This document shows positions 55,901-64,000 of a DNA stretch of 64,000 nt, one piece after another (within the stretch, counting starts at the first letter, position 1; each line of letters starts with the position of its first letter). Made by a program: the position numbers and the translations under genes. A model generated the notes under the pieces. It was given only the letters and a program-made list of their open reading frames with translations, did not search any database and was not told the DNA's origin. The stretch comes from Strigops habroptila (lineage: Eukaryota; Chordata; Aves; Psittaciformes; Psittacidae). The stretch lies in contig NC_044289.2 in assembly GCF_004027225.2 (NCBI RefSeq), forward strand, positions 10,643,761-10,707,760, given 5' to 3'.

Positions 55901-58900
55901 CATTTCTCTATTACAAACACACGTTTGCTCCCCTAGCTTCAGGACCATCCACTCTGGTGTCTACTCCTTCCACTAGCATATCCTCTTCCCAAGTCCCCCC
56001 TGTGTTTAATAATAACCAAGGATTGAGTTCTGAATGGAACCTCAAAAAAGCAGTAAATGGCAGAAGTTAGAGCAGGGCTTTCTCCTTGGGTTGCAGTAGC
56101 ACTGATCCTTGCAGCATACAGTGCATCACTGTCAACACCTTTGCCTCTCCCCTTGACTTCCTCCTCCTGTAAGACAGCTCATTCTAAAACAAAGTAAATG
56201 TAGCATGGTCAGCCCCTGGTGTTTAAAATATCTTTCAAAGGGAGACTGGCTGTTATTCTTATGAACCTTGTATTTACACTGTAAAAAGTGAGGTCTGACC
56301 CCTCCTGAAGAGAGGCCTTTCCCTGCTGAACTCGCCACAGAGTGGAGCACAGCTTTACTGCCACACTTTTAAACTGCAACTAATGCAAACCAGCTGTAAA
56401 GCAGAAGCTTTAGAAAGAAACTACCCATTTTCTAGTGAGATTTTAATTTTATGAATCTAAGGCATCTGAGCGACAGTTTGCTGAGGACATGCTCTCGCTC
56501 TCCTTTATCTTCTGGGACTTCAAATGGATTCACTATCTGTATGCTGAAGTGTGATCCACATATCTCAAGTGCAGATTGAAATCTCCCCTTCTCACATGTT
56601 TCATCACTAGGTACTTAAAGAATTAAGCTTAAAATCAACAATGCCACTTCCTTTGCAAAATTCATGCATGCAGAGCTAACCATTCATGCCAAATAGATAT
56701 TTATGGCCTCATATTAACTATGTAACACACAAACTGGCACACAATTGCCATCAAAATTCAGGCCTCACTTGGAAAAAATAGTTGTCCAGATTATCCAGAT
56801 ATTAACAACAACCAAAATGTTTCCAGCAGAAGAAAACATTTCAACTGATTAAATATTCAGATTTTACTTGGTCTCAGGCCAGGAGAACAATTCAAAAGCA
56901 ATTTATTCCACGAACATAAGCAACATATATAATCAGCCCAATTCAAATCAGCGTTGCATAAAATAAATGCTTCTTGCTGTTCATTCATTGTTTGACAGCT
57001 GATCAGAATGGACTCTACAAAGAAAACAAATGCTCAGCAGTAGCAAAGAATTTCTCTGCGTAGGTCTTTGGCCCTAAATTTCTGTCTGTACTGAACTCAA
57101 TACTGCTTTGCAATTCCTTGGCAAAGGAAAGTTATCTCAGTTACATAACTGAATTTTCCTTTGTAATGTAAAAAGTATTTTGTGGGTAGATAGATTTGGA
57201 TATTAAAAAAAGATATAAAAGTGGACAAATCTTTCCCTGCCCAACGACGGTATCCGCAGTGGTCTTTGGCCACAACTTTACTGTTGTGCAACTTCATAGT
57301 TTCATACCAGCTGCCATGTTAGCAATAATAACTGAAGAGCAAGGCATTGTCTAGGAATTAATGACAAGCTGAGAAGAGATGGCCTGATGTGCAATAAAGG
57401 GCTAACACATGCTCGTGCAACCACAGGAAATGCTCTATAAGCTGGCTGCTCTATTGCTCTCTCTGCATAGCTCATGGTTTTCTACGTTAGCTAACATGCT
57501 GGCACAGTTTTCTCTTTGTATTTTACACAGCTCACTAAATGTTAAGTCTCTTGTATTCCAAAGATTTCTCCCCCACCCTCAGCAACAACAGTATCCTTAA
57601 CTACTAGATTTCAGTCTATTTGAATGTTGCTCTGACAATATACTATCATATCCACTGTTACATGGCAATTGAAATCATTAATTCAATCTACCATTGTGAT
57701 ATGGGTTTCTTTTATGAGCCACGGAACTCACCAATCTCATCTTTTGTATTTATATGTGTGTGTGACATATTGCACTAGATATTTGGCTTGTAAACCCTTC
57801 CATGTTTTATTTATTCTCATGCTAGGGAAGCATGAAAATAGATTTCCCCTTCTGGCTGACTGTAAAATATTGGTTTTTTCTTTAGCACTTAATGACCAAA
57901 AGAATGTTCTATCCTCATTCTTGCTTTTTAGTGGATTCTGTTCTTGCTCAAGAACCAGGGTACAGTTGATCATTGGAGTTACAGATGAAAAAGCTAAATG
58001 CTACCACATCACACCTGCGTCATCTGTGTTTGTATTGAAAACGAACTGAGAGCAGAATTTGTCTTCTGAAGTACCATGTTACCAACAACAGCCACCAGGG
58101 AGGGGAGGCTGCAGGCTGACACATGTATCCCAGCCAGAGTTTGTGTTGGTACCAAAGAAACAAGAGGAAACAAACTACGCTGGCACTTACGGAAGGAGAA
58201 CATTTGTCCTAGAGCCCTGTGAAACTAAGTATTTGTCACCCAAGAGATCATTTATCCCTTGTGAACAGTGCAACACACCTACGATGGGTGCCTGTTTGCT
58301 GGTGGGACATGCTAACTCAGTTATGAGGATCACACAGGCTGCACAACCTGCTCAGGAGCCACAATCTGGCCACTTGCCCACTTGCAGATGACTTCACTAT
58401 GTTGCTCTGGGAGCTGGTTCTAAATGGGGGCAAACAAGTCCAAAGTTATTTCACTTATATAATTGAGCTATTATCATCTTAGAATACTTGCAGAGATTAG
58501 CTTAAGAAAATCATTTTTTCCTCATACTTCAAAATACAAAACTGAGCAGTACACACTCCTGGAGATACCTTTCCTAGCTGATCCCCTGCACATCACCCTC
58601 TTCAAGATCTCTTTCAGCATGATGCAATAAACATTTTGTCCTTGAAGTGAGGGTTAATCCCCTGAAATTTGATTTTGTAAAATTACGTAATTAAAAAATT
58701 GTCTTTTTCAGGTGCTTTAGCCCATCACCCAGAATCCCTGCCTGGATCAGCAACGAGGTGACCTAAAGGATTGATGTGAACTTGGCAAAAGTCTCAATGG
58801 CCCTGGAGCTGGATGGCACAGAGAGCTGCTTGCTTGTATTAGGGAGACAAGAGTGATCACCTCCCCCCCCAAGTGCTGTGGCGTGGGAAAGCACTGAGCA

Positions 58901-61185
58901 CACATTCCTCGGTAGCACTCAGCACAGGAAGGCTCCTGGCTTCTCACTCAAACCTTTCACTAGCACTCAGCAAGGTAAATAAACTGTACTGTCAGGGAGC
59001 TTCAGACTGCTCCTCTCATGAGCAAGAAGGGTGGAAATATTTGTTTACAACAGGAAGACACATTTACTCCTGCTCTCTTTGCCTTGGAGTAAGCACCTGC
59101 CACTTGCAGAAAGTTTTTCTCTGTTTTCTTTTGCATTAAAAGCTTAGTGACTGGCTGAAACGATCTTCCTGGCATAAAAATCTGAAAAGAAGTTAGATTT
59201 CACCTAATACCATAGCATTGCCCTAGGGAACATTATCTGCAAGTACTTGGGCACATTCATGCTCACACAGATATGTATGAAGCTCCTCCCAGCCTGTTTT
59301 GGTACAACACATGACTGTGTCACTATTGTTTGCAAGTGTAACATTTTCAAGTGCACAAAATTTGCTTGTTTAAACCTCTTGACTGAACGAAGGGGCCATC
59401 TTAAAAACTTCAGTCCCAAGTCAGTCAAGAATTTGCCTTCTTAAACAGCTCAGATTCTTCTAAGCTAACACAAAGCACATGTTCTAGGGAAACAAAAAAC
59501 AACAGAAACTCAGACGGGAATACATCGCTCCTTCAAGGCAGCAAAAGAAAATGCCAGTACTTTGTCAATAGTGGTGTTGTAGACAAGTTCAAGAAGCAAA
59601 ATAGAGGCCAAAACTGAACTCCAGTCCTATTCCTGTTAGGAGCAGGACAGGTGAAGCTTCTAGGAGTCAAGGTGATAAAAAAACCCCCCAAAACCAACCA
59701 TAGGCTATATTTTTGACACTTGTTTTTTGGTGCAACATTCAACCCAGGTTATCTCCAGCATGTTCCACCAGGCATTCAAGGTGGTTTTAAATTCAGATTA
59801 CACAGAGAATTCAGATTACATCCAAATTTTAGTGCTCCTCCTCCAATTCATGCTTAATGACTCAGCAAGTCCCAGGAACATAAATAAATACATAAATAAA
59901 AATCAACATAATTCACAAAGATCAGGAAGAGTGCACATACTGGAGGAAAAAGCACATGGAACACCAGCCAAATAAATGAAAATGTGCCATATGCAGTTCA
60001 GGTTTCTGTCCAACAGCACTAAAATGCTCAAAGAAACCAAACACCATGCTAGAAATCGGTTAAAAGGAAACACAAATGAAATTCCACCATTTTCATTTAT
60101 TTTACACTTCTTGGCAATACAGATTTAAACCCTTTCATGACTTTCTTGAGTTGGCAAGTCAACATTCCATCTCCTGAGACCTGGTGTTTCAAACAGCTTC
60201 TCAAATGGAATGACCAGAGAACAACTTTAAAGTTTTATTTTTAGAAAGAAAAGTCTATTTTGGCCTTCCTGGTTGTACAACAAAACCAAGTGTTAGAAAG
60301 CTACAAGTACAAGGCACTCTCCTAGAAGCCTTAAGGGAATTCAATTGATTATTTTATAATCAATTATTATTCTGACAAAAACAAAACAGTTATTCAAAAC
60401 TTACTGAATCCTAGCTCTGTAACCTTGAGGAAAAACCAGCTGCTTTTAGCTCTGCTCTTCTGAACCTTACTTCAGTAGTCTGTAGGTTATTAATGATATG
60501 GGTGCTTTGGGAATCAAACCAGGCAGATGTATCTTTGCAGGTATGAGTTACGTCGTAGCAGTAAAAAAATTTCTTTTAGTATCAAGGTATCAGCTTTTTA
60601 AAACAAAAAATGAGTGGAGAGAATACACAGCAGTTTAACCACAGAGCAGTGTGTTCAGGACAGTGTAAGGCAGAAGCGTAACAGTTCTGTTTGCACTAAG
60701 TGTAAAACCACCTTTGTTTTGTTTCCCCTCAGAAGCTAGGAATTCACACTAACACAACAATCCCAGGCATGCAGTCACAAATTAATTAAAAAACCCCAAA
60801 ACACAGTTTCTGCAGAAAGGCAAAGCTTATATTGATCATCTGTGAAGTTTTGCTAGGGAATACTAATGCTAAATCCAGCACCACAGCCAATAACTAATGC
60901 TTTGATGAGCAAAACAGATCTATGAAGACTTATCTCCTTCCCTATCCTCATGCCTATAACCTAAGCTTTTCATTGTAATTGCAAAAGGAGGATTGGTCTC
61001 ATGTAGGGATACAGGATTCTGACCTCTCTTACAAGGCATCATCCTGCAAAGCACCAAGCTGTACTCACCATGCATCTGGTACGTGTACGGTGCTTGTCCG
61101 GCTGTTGGGGTACTGAAGCTGGATCCATAGCTAAGAAACCCACTCTGTCCTGGGGAATGGCTCAGGCTGTCCTCCGTTTTAATGC
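19863..61185 (-). CDS. EYA2: EYA2 (Eyes absent 2), 12 coding exons, 5' partial
   Basis: EYA2 is a coactivator for SIX homeodomain proteins and also a HAD-family tyrosine phosphatase, with H2AX Tyr142 as a known substrate. It acts in nucleus and cytoplasm. Coding parts in transcription order: 61185-61069, 49656-49589, 47662-47485, 45866-45739, 45231-45148, 32451-32362, 27739-27681, 25979-25819, 24836-24722, 24131-24010, 23175-23075, 19943-19863. All introns are GT-AG and every phase matches, giving 434 residues and a stop (human EYA2 is about 538). The N-terminal half is Tyr/Pro/Ser/Gln-rich (transactivation region). From 45231 onward lies the Eya domain, with the HAD nucleophile motif WDLDET, the VTTTQ motif, the downstream Lys region and the IGDG acid motif all intact. 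The canonical N-terminal exons are outside or unrecognised. EYA2 rather than EYA1/3/4 is supported by the N-terminal half and by ZMYND8 next door. Confidence 0.95.
19944..23074 (-). other. EYA2 last intron
   Basis: A 3.1-kb intron before the final EYA2 coding exon. AT-rich at its low-coordinate end; no repeat family or embedded gene is recognised. Confidence 0.75.
23075..23175 (-). CDS. EYA2: EYA2 exon: HAD motifs III and IV ([13 protein letters not shown])
   Basis: The minus-strand acceptor is TTGCTTAG and the donor GTACAG. The 101-bp exon encodes [20 protein letters not shown] followed by [14 protein letters not shown]. The Lys near GKES and the Asp of IGDG correspond to the third and fourth HAD motifs. 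One conservative change is seen against the mammalian protein as I recall it (Ile for Val in AVYVVIG). Confidence 0.96.
23176..24009 (-). other. EYA2 intron
   Basis: Intron between the exons carrying HAD motif II and motifs III-IV. Nothing else is recognised. Confidence 0.75.
24010..24131 (-). CDS. EYA2: EYA2 exon: HAD motif with VTTTQ
   Basis: The minus-strand acceptor is GTTTTCCAG and the donor GTAAGAGC. The 122-bp exon encodes [20 protein letters not shown], then [20 protein letters not shown]. The Thr run after VLV is the second HAD motif, which contacts the phosphate, and the sequence is intact. The following Lys-Thr-Gly junction carries on into the next exon. Confidence 0.95.
24132..24721 (-). 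other. EYA2 intron
   Basis: Short intron of 590 bases. Nothing else is recognised. Confidence 0.75.
24722..24836 (-). CDS. EYA2: EYA2 exon: Eya domain, REAWLQLR-type helix
   Basis: The minus-strand acceptor is TGCTTACAG and the donor CG|GTAAGA. The 115-bp exon encodes [20 protein letters not shown] followed by [18 protein letters not shown]. Compared with the mammalian protein as I recall it, there are a few substitutions (Ala for Thr in GTPK, Thr for Ala in REAW, His for Asn in INSR). Phases 1 to 2 fit. Confidence 0.94.
24837..25818 (-). other. EYA2 intron
   Basis: Intron of about 1 kb. A 146-codon minus-strand open frame overlaps it and the neighbouring exon in another frame; it is not coding. 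Confidence 0.7.
25819..25979 (-). CDS. EYA2: EYA2 exon: Eya domain core helices
   Basis: The minus-strand acceptor is CTTTCCCAG and the donor GTAAGT. The 161-bp exon starts [20 protein letters not shown], continues [20 protein letters not shown], and ends [29 protein letters not shown] is a signature of the Eya domain. The AAST stretch differs from the APGA of the mammalian protein as I recall it; the rest is close to identical. Confidence 0.95.
25980..27680 (-). other. EYA2 intron with A11 and G11 runs
   Basis: Intron of 1.7 kb with A11 at 26716-26726 and G11 at 26762-26772. No transposon is recognised. Confidence 0.7.
26762..26772. repeat. G11 homopolymer
   Basis: Eleven G residues, 35 bases after an A11 run, in an EYA2 intron. 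Its length may be unreliable in an assembly. Confidence 0.9.
27681..27739 (-). CDS. EYA2: EYA2 exon: acidic Eya domain segment
   Basis: A 59-bp exon between CTTCCTAG and GTATGAG on the minus strand. It encodes [19 protein letters not shown] plus two bases of a Ser codon completed in the next exon. The segment is strongly conserved in EYA proteins. The call rests on protein similarity and phase. Confidence 0.94.
27740..32361 (-). other. EYA2 intron of 4.6 kb
   Basis: No gene or repeat family is recognised. A homopyrimidine T run lies near 30944. The stretch 32030-32170, close to the next exon, is AT-rich with many TAAT/ATTA cores and may be conserved regulatory DNA (inference). Confidence 0.65.
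32362..32451 (-). CDS. EYA2: EYA2 exon: Eya domain helix segment
   Basis: A 90-bp exon of 30 whole codons between CCTCATAG and GTATGTAG. It encodes [20 protein letters not shown] followed by [10 protein letters not shown], essentially identical to the vertebrate family. It belongs to the helical insertion of the Eya domain that contacts SIX proteins. It is separated from the nucleophile exon by a 12.7-kb intron. Confidence 0.95.
32986..33010. repeat. Perfect 10-bp inverted repeat (hairpin)
   Basis: TCCATGTGTC at 32986-32995 pairs with GACACATGGA at 33001-33010 across a 5-base loop, without mismatch. It lies 0.5 kb upstream (in EYA2 sense) of the exon at 32451. Confidence 0.8.
36463..36842 (-). 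mobile_element. CR1 LINE 3' fragment, sense to EYA2
   Basis: Reading on the minus strand, this is the 3' end of a CR1 retrotransposon. It contains a relic of the ORF2 C-terminus ([20 protein letters not shown] and [13 protein letters not shown], frame open 36732-36547) and ends in the typical TTCTATGA-like tail at 36463. It is 5'-truncated, as most avian CR1 copies are, and lies in the 12.7-kb EYA2 intron. There is no target-site duplication, as is usual for CR1. It is too short to be active. Confidence 0.9.
45148..45231 (-). CDS. EYA2: EYA2 exon: HAD nucleophile motif WDLDET
   Basis: An 84-bp exon of 28 whole codons between ATCACAG and GTAAAA on the minus strand. It encodes [20 protein letters not shown] and TFASRYGK. 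In the EYA family the first Asp of D-x-D is the catalytic nucleophile and, with the second Asp, binds Mg. Both are present, so the enzyme should be active. This exon opens the Eya domain. Confidence 0.96.
45232..45738 (-). other. EYA2 intron
   Basis: Short intron of about 0.5 kb between the linker exon and the nucleophile exon. Nothing else is recognised. Confidence 0.75.
45739..45866 (-). CDS. EYA2: EYA2 exon: linker before the Eya domain
   Basis: The minus-strand acceptor is TTCATAACAG and the donor GTAATAAC. The 128-bp exon encodes [20 protein letters not shown], then [20 protein letters not shown] and EIE. The basic KVRARSKRS stretch may act as a nuclear localisation signal (inference). 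The segment between GEY and PAK is a few residues shorter than in the human protein as I recall it. Confidence 0.92.
45867..47484 (-). other. EYA2 intron
   Basis: AT-rich intron of 1.6 kb. Nothing else is recognised. Confidence 0.75.
47485..47662 (-). CDS. EYA2: EYA2 exon: Tyr/Pro/Ser-rich transactivation segment
   Basis: The minus-strand acceptor is CTCCTCAAAG and the donor GTAGGTG. The 178-bp exon encodes [20 protein letters not shown] followed by a Tyr/Ser/Pro-rich stretch and [12 protein letters not shown], ending SESLSG. Aromatic-rich low complexity of this kind is typical of the EYA transactivation region. An in-frame read into the intron on both sides is not coding. Confidence 0.93.
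47663..49588 (-). other. EYA2 intron
   Basis: AT-rich intron of 1.9 kb. Nothing else is recognised. Confidence 0.75.
49589..49656 (-). CDS. EYA2: EYA2 exon: short Gly/Asn-rich segment
   Basis: A 68-bp exon between CCCCTTAG and GTATGG on the minus strand. It encodes [20 protein letters not shown] then HQ, matching the mammalian segment that contains GNGL and AGF. It is too short to be noticed as an open frame; phases 1 to 0 fit both neighbours. Confidence 0.92.
52365..52563 (+). mobile_element. CR1 LINE 3' fragment, antisense to EYA2
   Basis: About 200 bases match the common CR1 3' end: a GTGAGGGTGGTGAGGC start, TTCAAGGCCAGGTTGGACAC in the middle, CCTTCCAACCCAAACCA, and the tail GTGATTCTATGAT. 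It is shorter than the copy at 36463 but looks less degraded, and it points the opposite way. It lies in the 11.4-kb EYA2 intron. Confidence 0.93.
54069..54095. repeat. Perfect 11-bp inverted repeat (hairpin)
   Basis: CTCACAATTGC at 54069-54079 pairs with GCAATTGTGAG at 54085-54095 over the 5-base loop CAGCA. Each arm contains CAATTG, an E-box of the CANNTG class. It lies in an EYA2 intron. Confidence 0.85.
60343..60365. repeat. Perfect 10-bp AT-rich inverted repeat
   Basis: AATTGATTAT at 60343-60352 pairs with ATAATCAATT at 60356-60365 over TTT. The TGATTAT core resembles PBX/HOX-type sites. It lies 0.7 kb downstream of the exon ending at 61069. Confidence 0.8.
61069..61185 (-). CDS. EYA2: EYA2 exon: transactivation region, IKTEDSL block
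   Basis: On the minus strand the acceptor is CCCCAAAG and the donor GTGAGTAC. The 117-bp exon encodes [20 protein letters not shown] then [26 protein letters not shown] contains a sumoylation-like Ile-Lys-Thr-Glu motif; that reading is inference. It is the most 5' EYA2 exon that I can identify by similarity. It starts two bases into a Gly codon, so the preceding exon must end in phase 1. Confidence 0.92.
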
Positions 61186-62245
61186 CTTTGGGGCATATAG
61201 GAAGAACCAAGAGCAGAACGTGAGTGTTTGTCATACAAAGGTGTAAAGAAGAAAGTTTAGGAATTATTTTTTCAGCTACATTTTAACCTGATAAACTCCT
61301 TTTTCTTACACTTTCTTTTTTTAATTACCTGCACTACCCGAGCAGGTCTCTTCAATAAGTCACGTACAGTCATCATAAATAATACTTGAGTCACTACATC
61401 CTGTATCCATACCCAAATGAAGTTTTGCTAAGATGGGTAAACAACCATGAATAATATTGTTTTCAAAACCAATTTCTGAACAAATAGTTTTGTTTTAGCA
61501 TTAAACAAACTCATTGACTCATGAGCTTTCTGCTCAGCTACCAGATGCAAGCAATGATTAACACAGCAAAAGGACCTTCAGCAAAATAACCTCAAGACTT
61601 CTATGCTCAACAGTTATCTTTTCCTTGCATTATATTTTCAGCTTTGATAGTAAAATATTTATTGGCAAGTTATAGAGGAGGGTTATCATCTATTCAGCTA
61701 GACACAATAAACAGTTCAGGAACAACAGGTAAGGCCTGAAGCCACAAAAACCTTTTCATTACTAAAATCAGGCAATTAAACTGACAATTTACAGGGGGAA
61801 CAGCAATAGCTGAATTAAACATTGCAAGATGAAACCTTTGCTGGTAGTGAAAGGGCTTGATATTTTATTCTGAGATGCTGCTGAGATTGTACAGCTGTAT
61901 TATTAAAATAAACAGCTGAAAGGTGTGTTTTATTATGAACTCTTTGGGTCGGGCGTGATCCTTCCCTCCCGCATGTGCCTATTTGCACAAAACAAAAAAT
62001 GGCCACTGGGCACACCCTGAGGGCTGGGACTAAACAAAGACCCTGTTGATGCCCTGGCCTTGGATCTATACACTTCCCAGGCTGCTGTCATCTTTTAGCA
62101 CTTATAGGCAAACTTGCCAAAAGACAAGTGGAATTCATCTGCCTTTCACCAAAGATCCTGTTTTCTAGCTTAATGACTCTTAAAAGCAAAGTCTGCATTT
62201 GCACAGGTTGGGAATAAGCTCTCCCTCTTTGGGTGTGAATAGGTG

Positions 62246-62315
62246 CAATGCAGCAACAAGTGCAATTGCATCTTGTTGCAATACAAGTTAGCAACAAGAT
62301 GACAATGCTGCATTG
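62246..62315. repeat. Cluster of palindromes with CAATGCAGCAACAAG-type words
   Basis: GCAACAAG (62253-62260), the perfect palindrome TGCAATTGCA (62261-62270), one T, then CTTGTTGC (62272-62279) form a nearly perfect 27-base inverted repeat. GCAACAAG recurs at about 62291, and CAATGC-T-GCATTG forms another palindrome at 62303-62315. The TTGCAAT words resemble C/EBP half-sites. Confidence 0.8.
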
Positions 62316-63723
62316 TGAAATGCAGGAAGTTTATTTGGACAGTGAATGAAACGTGATGGTGCAAGCGTTCAGCTCCATTACTGCTGGGGAAGGGAAGGTA
62401 TTTGCAAGTGTGTGCAGAGAAGCTGCTTTTCATAACATCCCATGCTTTTCAATGACATCAGCACTCTGCTTGTGAGCATTCAACCCACCCTAGCTACAAT
62501 TAATCTTCAGCGAATGGGTCTTTTTGGAAGTCTAAAAATTGTTGTCAGACAGCGAAATAACTTAGCACCAAATTAATTTCCACACAATGTTCTGTTTTGT
62601 CTAGAAACTGGCTGAGTTTTATTTTTGTGCCTAAAAACAATACTGCTTCATTGTTCTTGGTTGTCAGCCAGGTGGAGTTTTTCATATGCTGTGTTGAGTA
62701 TCTTAGAGAGGGTATATAGGCTGGGGGAGGGAAATCACTGCTCAAGGATGCTAAGAGGTCATCCGCAGGATTTATAAGCAGCATATGGGCCTGACACATG
62801 TATGCCCTAAAGACTCTAGGCAGTAGCAAATGGATCTACTTTCACCTGCTCTAACAGGACAACTGTTCAGAGTTTGCCTTGGAAATCAGCCAGCTGATGC
62901 AAACACATAAGTAGCTCCAGGAAAGGGTCTCAAAACATTCCTCTCATCATCCTGGTAGAGCTTCGGCTCTGCCAAGCCCATTTCCCTGGCTTCCAGAGCA
63001 TTGCATTGAATTTCCTTTCAGTAAAAGCCTTGTCAATGGTGTATAAAAGCTTCTTGTTGGGAAGAGATACTGTATTTGCCAAGCAAACAAAAGGTGTTTA
63101 ACTGCGCAAGAGAAAACAGGAGTGGAAACAGAACTATGGAGCCATTTTAATGCTGCAAGACTCAAAACTCACAGGATGAGCCCAAAGCTTTCTGTTAAAG
63201 AGCTGTACCCAAGCAGGAGCAGTATCTTTTTGGTCTTTAGGAGTAGTAAGAACTTCCCAGCTCCCTCAAGGACTTGATATTTCCCCGCAGAGCTTGAGGA
63301 CACTCTTACCACTTGGTTTACCAGGCATTTCATTGTCAGGAGTGCTGGTTTAATTAGGCCCCTGCCTGAACCCCCCAGCTGCTCCTGCCCAGCACTGTCT
63401 CCTCACAGCTGCTGGCAAGGCTCTGTGCAGGAAAGCAGGGAACAAAGCTGACCAGGGTTAGGAATGGTTACTGCACCTACAGCTAACAAGCAGCCATTCA
63501 AATAGGAACCATCTTCCACAATTGAAGTACTCCGTACCATTTCACCCATGCCTTGTTCTGCTCTGTATCTTGGCTCTTCCGTAATAATATACAAAAAGTT
63601 TCTCTTAAAGTAGCTTGGATCATTGAAACTCCCGGAAGAATCAGAGAAGGTAAAGTGTAGTTTACCTAAATATCACATTTACTGCAAGAGACTTTGTCTC
63701 GGCAGTGCGTCGGGAATACTCAC

Positions 63724-63781
63724 CAGCTACTACTCCTAAATGGTACATCCTATTGAACCTGACTTTCTCCTGCTGTCTCAT
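63724..63781 (-). CDS. Candidate alternative first coding exon of EYA2
   Basis: On the minus strand an ATG at 63781-63779 opens 19 codons (MRQQEKVRFNRMYHLGVVA) plus one base, ending exactly at a strong donor GTGAGTATT. Its phase fits the exon at 61185, giving a Gly codon at the joint as expected. I do not recognise the peptide in mammalian EYA2, and no clear promoter is visible upstream. It could be chance; I place it well below even odds. Confidence 0.22.
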
Positions 63782-64000
63782 ATCCTACTACTGACTGGTC
63801 CAAAGTTACCTGGTTTGTAAGATCAAAACCCAAGATATCAAGAGCTGATAGCTGGTTCAAAATAATTATAACATTCTTAACCAAGTCAGATTTTCCTCTA
63901 TAAGCCTAAGAAGAGAACACTGCCAAGACAGAAATGACCTTTCATTCTAAAGCTTAAGAATTCAAATATATTTTTCTAAGAGCAAGAAGACAATGTCCTC

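Larger units (their letters stand above)
49657..61068 (-). other. EYA2 intron of 11.4 kb
   Basis: Holds the CR1 copy at 52365-52563, an 11-bp inverted repeat at 54069-54095, a 10-bp AT-rich inverted repeat at 60343-60365, a twofold ATTCAGATTACA direct repeat near 59790-59820 and a short (AAAT)-type run near 59880. No gene is recognised. Confidence 0.65.
61186..64000 (-). other. EYA2 5' intronic or upstream region
   Basis: No canonical N-terminal EYA2 exon was recognised here. A palindrome cluster lies at 62246-62315 and a candidate alternative first exon at 63724-63781. The region is AT-rich with no CpG island. Confidence 0.6.

Overview
The window is vertebrate nuclear DNA, most likely from a bird. 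It holds two split genes that converge tail to tail. Both were recognised by translating exons across consensus splice sites, with reading phases that match at every junction. The bird assignment rests on three points: only two CR1 LINE fragments, with the avian-type end ATTCTATGAT; compact introns; and protein sequences close to, but distinct from, the mammalian orthologues as I recall them. A reptile is not excluded. There is no operon, phage, CRISPR array or other prokaryotic feature.

Left part, + strand, 1-14.6 kb: the 3' half of ZMYND8 (RACK7/PRKCBP1), a nuclear chromatin reader and corepressor. Ten coding exons (276-428, 1255-1758, 2416-2790, 4874-5064, 5837-5917, 6839-6917, 7966-8205, 8372-8529, 9938-10027, 13194-13295) encode 657 residues and a stop. 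They cover the end of the PHD-bromo-PWWP-associated region, an acidic Ser-rich region, a Ser/Thr/Pro-rich and Gln-rich linker, a long coiled coil and the MYND zinc finger. The tail after the MYND finger is not the mammalian ending that I know. The PHD, bromo and PWWP exons lie left of the window.

Middle, about 14.6-18.7 kb: the intergenic gap between the two 3' ends, with no gene that I can support.

Right part, - strand, 18.7 kb to beyond 61 kb: EYA2, a transcriptional coactivator and HAD-type tyrosine phosphatase that works with SIX proteins. Twelve coding exons (61185-61069, 49656-49589, 47662-47485, 45866-45739, 45231-45148, 32451-32362, 27739-27681, 25979-25819, 24836-24722, 24131-24010, 23175-23075, 19943-19863) encode 434 residues and the stop. 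They include part of the Tyr/Pro/Ser-rich transactivation region and the complete C-terminal Eya domain with all its HAD motifs. The canonical N-terminal exons are not in the window. A candidate alternative first coding exon at 63781-63724 is noted with low confidence.

The ZMYND8/EYA2 convergent pair is the same order and orientation as on human 20q13. The two genes are neighbours, but nothing in the sequence shows that they act together. The long EYA2 introns hold the two CR1 copies, simple repeats, several near-perfect inverted repeats and AT-rich stretches that could be conserved regulatory DNA. I did not find a previously undescribed system. The best leads are the ZMYND8 C-terminal exons (including a possible 15-nt microexon), the candidate EYA2 alternative first exon and the palindrome clusters.
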